The notes under the pieces were generated by a model. The model was given only the letters and a program-made list of their open reading frames with translations, searched no databases and was not told where the DNA came from. From Amblyornis subalaris (taxonomy: Eukaryota > Chordata > Aves > Passeriformes > Ptilonorhynchidae), in NCBI GenBank assembly GCA_018881555.1, contig JACAXG010000002.1, forward strand, positions 21,093,183 through 21,157,182: DNA of 64,000 bases, given 5' to 3'. The position numbers were made by a program, and so were the translations under genes. Shown piece by piece: positions 63,545 through 64,000 of this stretch. Positions within the stretch are counted from its first letter, which is position 1. Every line of letters begins with the position of its first letter.

Positions 63545-64000
63545 TTTCATGGTTTTACCCCAGACAGCAACCAATCACCACATAGCTGCTTGCTTACTCC
63601 TGGCCCCAGAAGGATTGGGGGAAGAGAATTCAAATGGTAAAAGTCATGGGCTTAATAATTTAAATACAATTAAAAAACCATCATCATCATCAACAACAAC
63701 AATAACAAATTGCAATGAAAAGAAAAATAAAAGAGTGGAAGAAATGCAATCCAAGAAAGACAAGTGATGCAAATGAACAGTTTCTCACCAACTGATCCAG
63801 ATAGTCCCTGAGCAGTGGACTCGCTCCCAACATTCCCCCTAGTTTACTACTAAGCATGACCTCATGTTGCATGAAATATCCCTTTGGTCAGATAGGGGCA
63901 GCTGTCCTGGCTGTGTCCCCTCTCGATTTCTTGTGTACACCCAGCCTACTCACTGGTGGAGTGGTGTGAGGAGTGGAAAAGGCTCTGTGTAAGCACTGCT
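63545..64000 (-). mobile_element. ERVL-type LTR, second copy, cut by window end
   Basis: The plus strand starts tttcatggttttaccccaga, the reverse complement of the LTR 3' end, with the outermost TG decayed to TT. It continues through a caaccaatcaccacatagct block, a trinucleotide tract (63678-63710), gaaatatccctttggtcaga, gcagctgtcctggctgtgtc, cccagcctactcactggtgg and ctctgtgtaagcactgct at the window edge. It is the same LTR family as 10978-11575 in opposite orientation, 52 kb apart. The U3 start lies beyond the window, so solo LTR versus provirus cannot be decided; the visible 5' flank (before 63545) has no retroviral coding sequence, so any internal region would have to lie beyond 64000. Confidence 0.87.
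63678..63710. repeat. CAT/CAA trinucleotide tract inside the LTR
   Basis: Four CAT units followed by CAA and AAT units on the plus strand. Homologous in position to the TTG/ATT tract of the other LTR copy. Confidence 0.8.

Noticed and set aside
1..64000. tRNA, rRNA, CRISPR array, bacterial-type operon or phage content
   Set aside because: No clover-leaf-like tRNA, no regularly spaced direct repeats and no dense coding were seen. The sequence is vertebrate intergenic DNA.

Overview
The window looks like a gene-poor stretch of a bird genome. It is AT-rich and has no continuous protein-coding gene. Every confidently recognised feature is a decayed transposable element or a simple repeat. The bird assignment rests on several CR1 LINE copies, some ending in the CR1 3' octamer-like tail (ATTCTATGATTCTATGA), and on two copies of an ERVL-type LTR family common in neoavian birds. 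Scattered single N bases look like ambiguous consensus calls rather than scaffold gaps.

Layout: (1) 1-3027 is unique sequence. (2) 3028-3965 is a minus-strand CR1 that has lost its reverse-transcriptase core. (3) 3966-10384 is unique sequence with minor A-rich tracts. (4) 10385-14890 is the most structured part: two diverged direct copies of an unrecognised repeat (10385-10650 and 14647-14890) bracket a solo LTR (10978-11575, with a likely 5-bp target duplication) and a 5'-truncated plus-strand CR1 that keeps broken RT motifs (12433-13763). (5) 14891-34104 is mostly unique, with small CR1 3' ends near 17016, 21003 and 27766, a larger old CR1 at 24388-24905, and a speculative terminal exon at 17947. 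(6) 34105-34410 is a very old CR1/L3-like remnant. (7) 36275-38525 holds TA/CA and AAAC microsatellites. (8) 43195-43372 is another CR1 scrap, and 47180-47420 carries a degraded non-LTR RT fragment that does not look like ordinary avian CR1. (9) 54046-54165 is a 120-bp homopyrimidine tract next to a CR1 tail. (10) 63545-64000 is a second LTR, in reverse orientation and cut by the window end.

No genes act together here. I found no RNA genes, CRISPR array, operon or intact mobile element, and no convincing undescribed functional system. The items most worth a second look are the unnamed duplicated repeat, the RT-less CR1, the unusual LINE RT fragment and the candidate terminal exon. Open reading frames of 60-134 codons occur throughout on both strands, which is expected by chance in 64 kb, and they are not annotated as genes.
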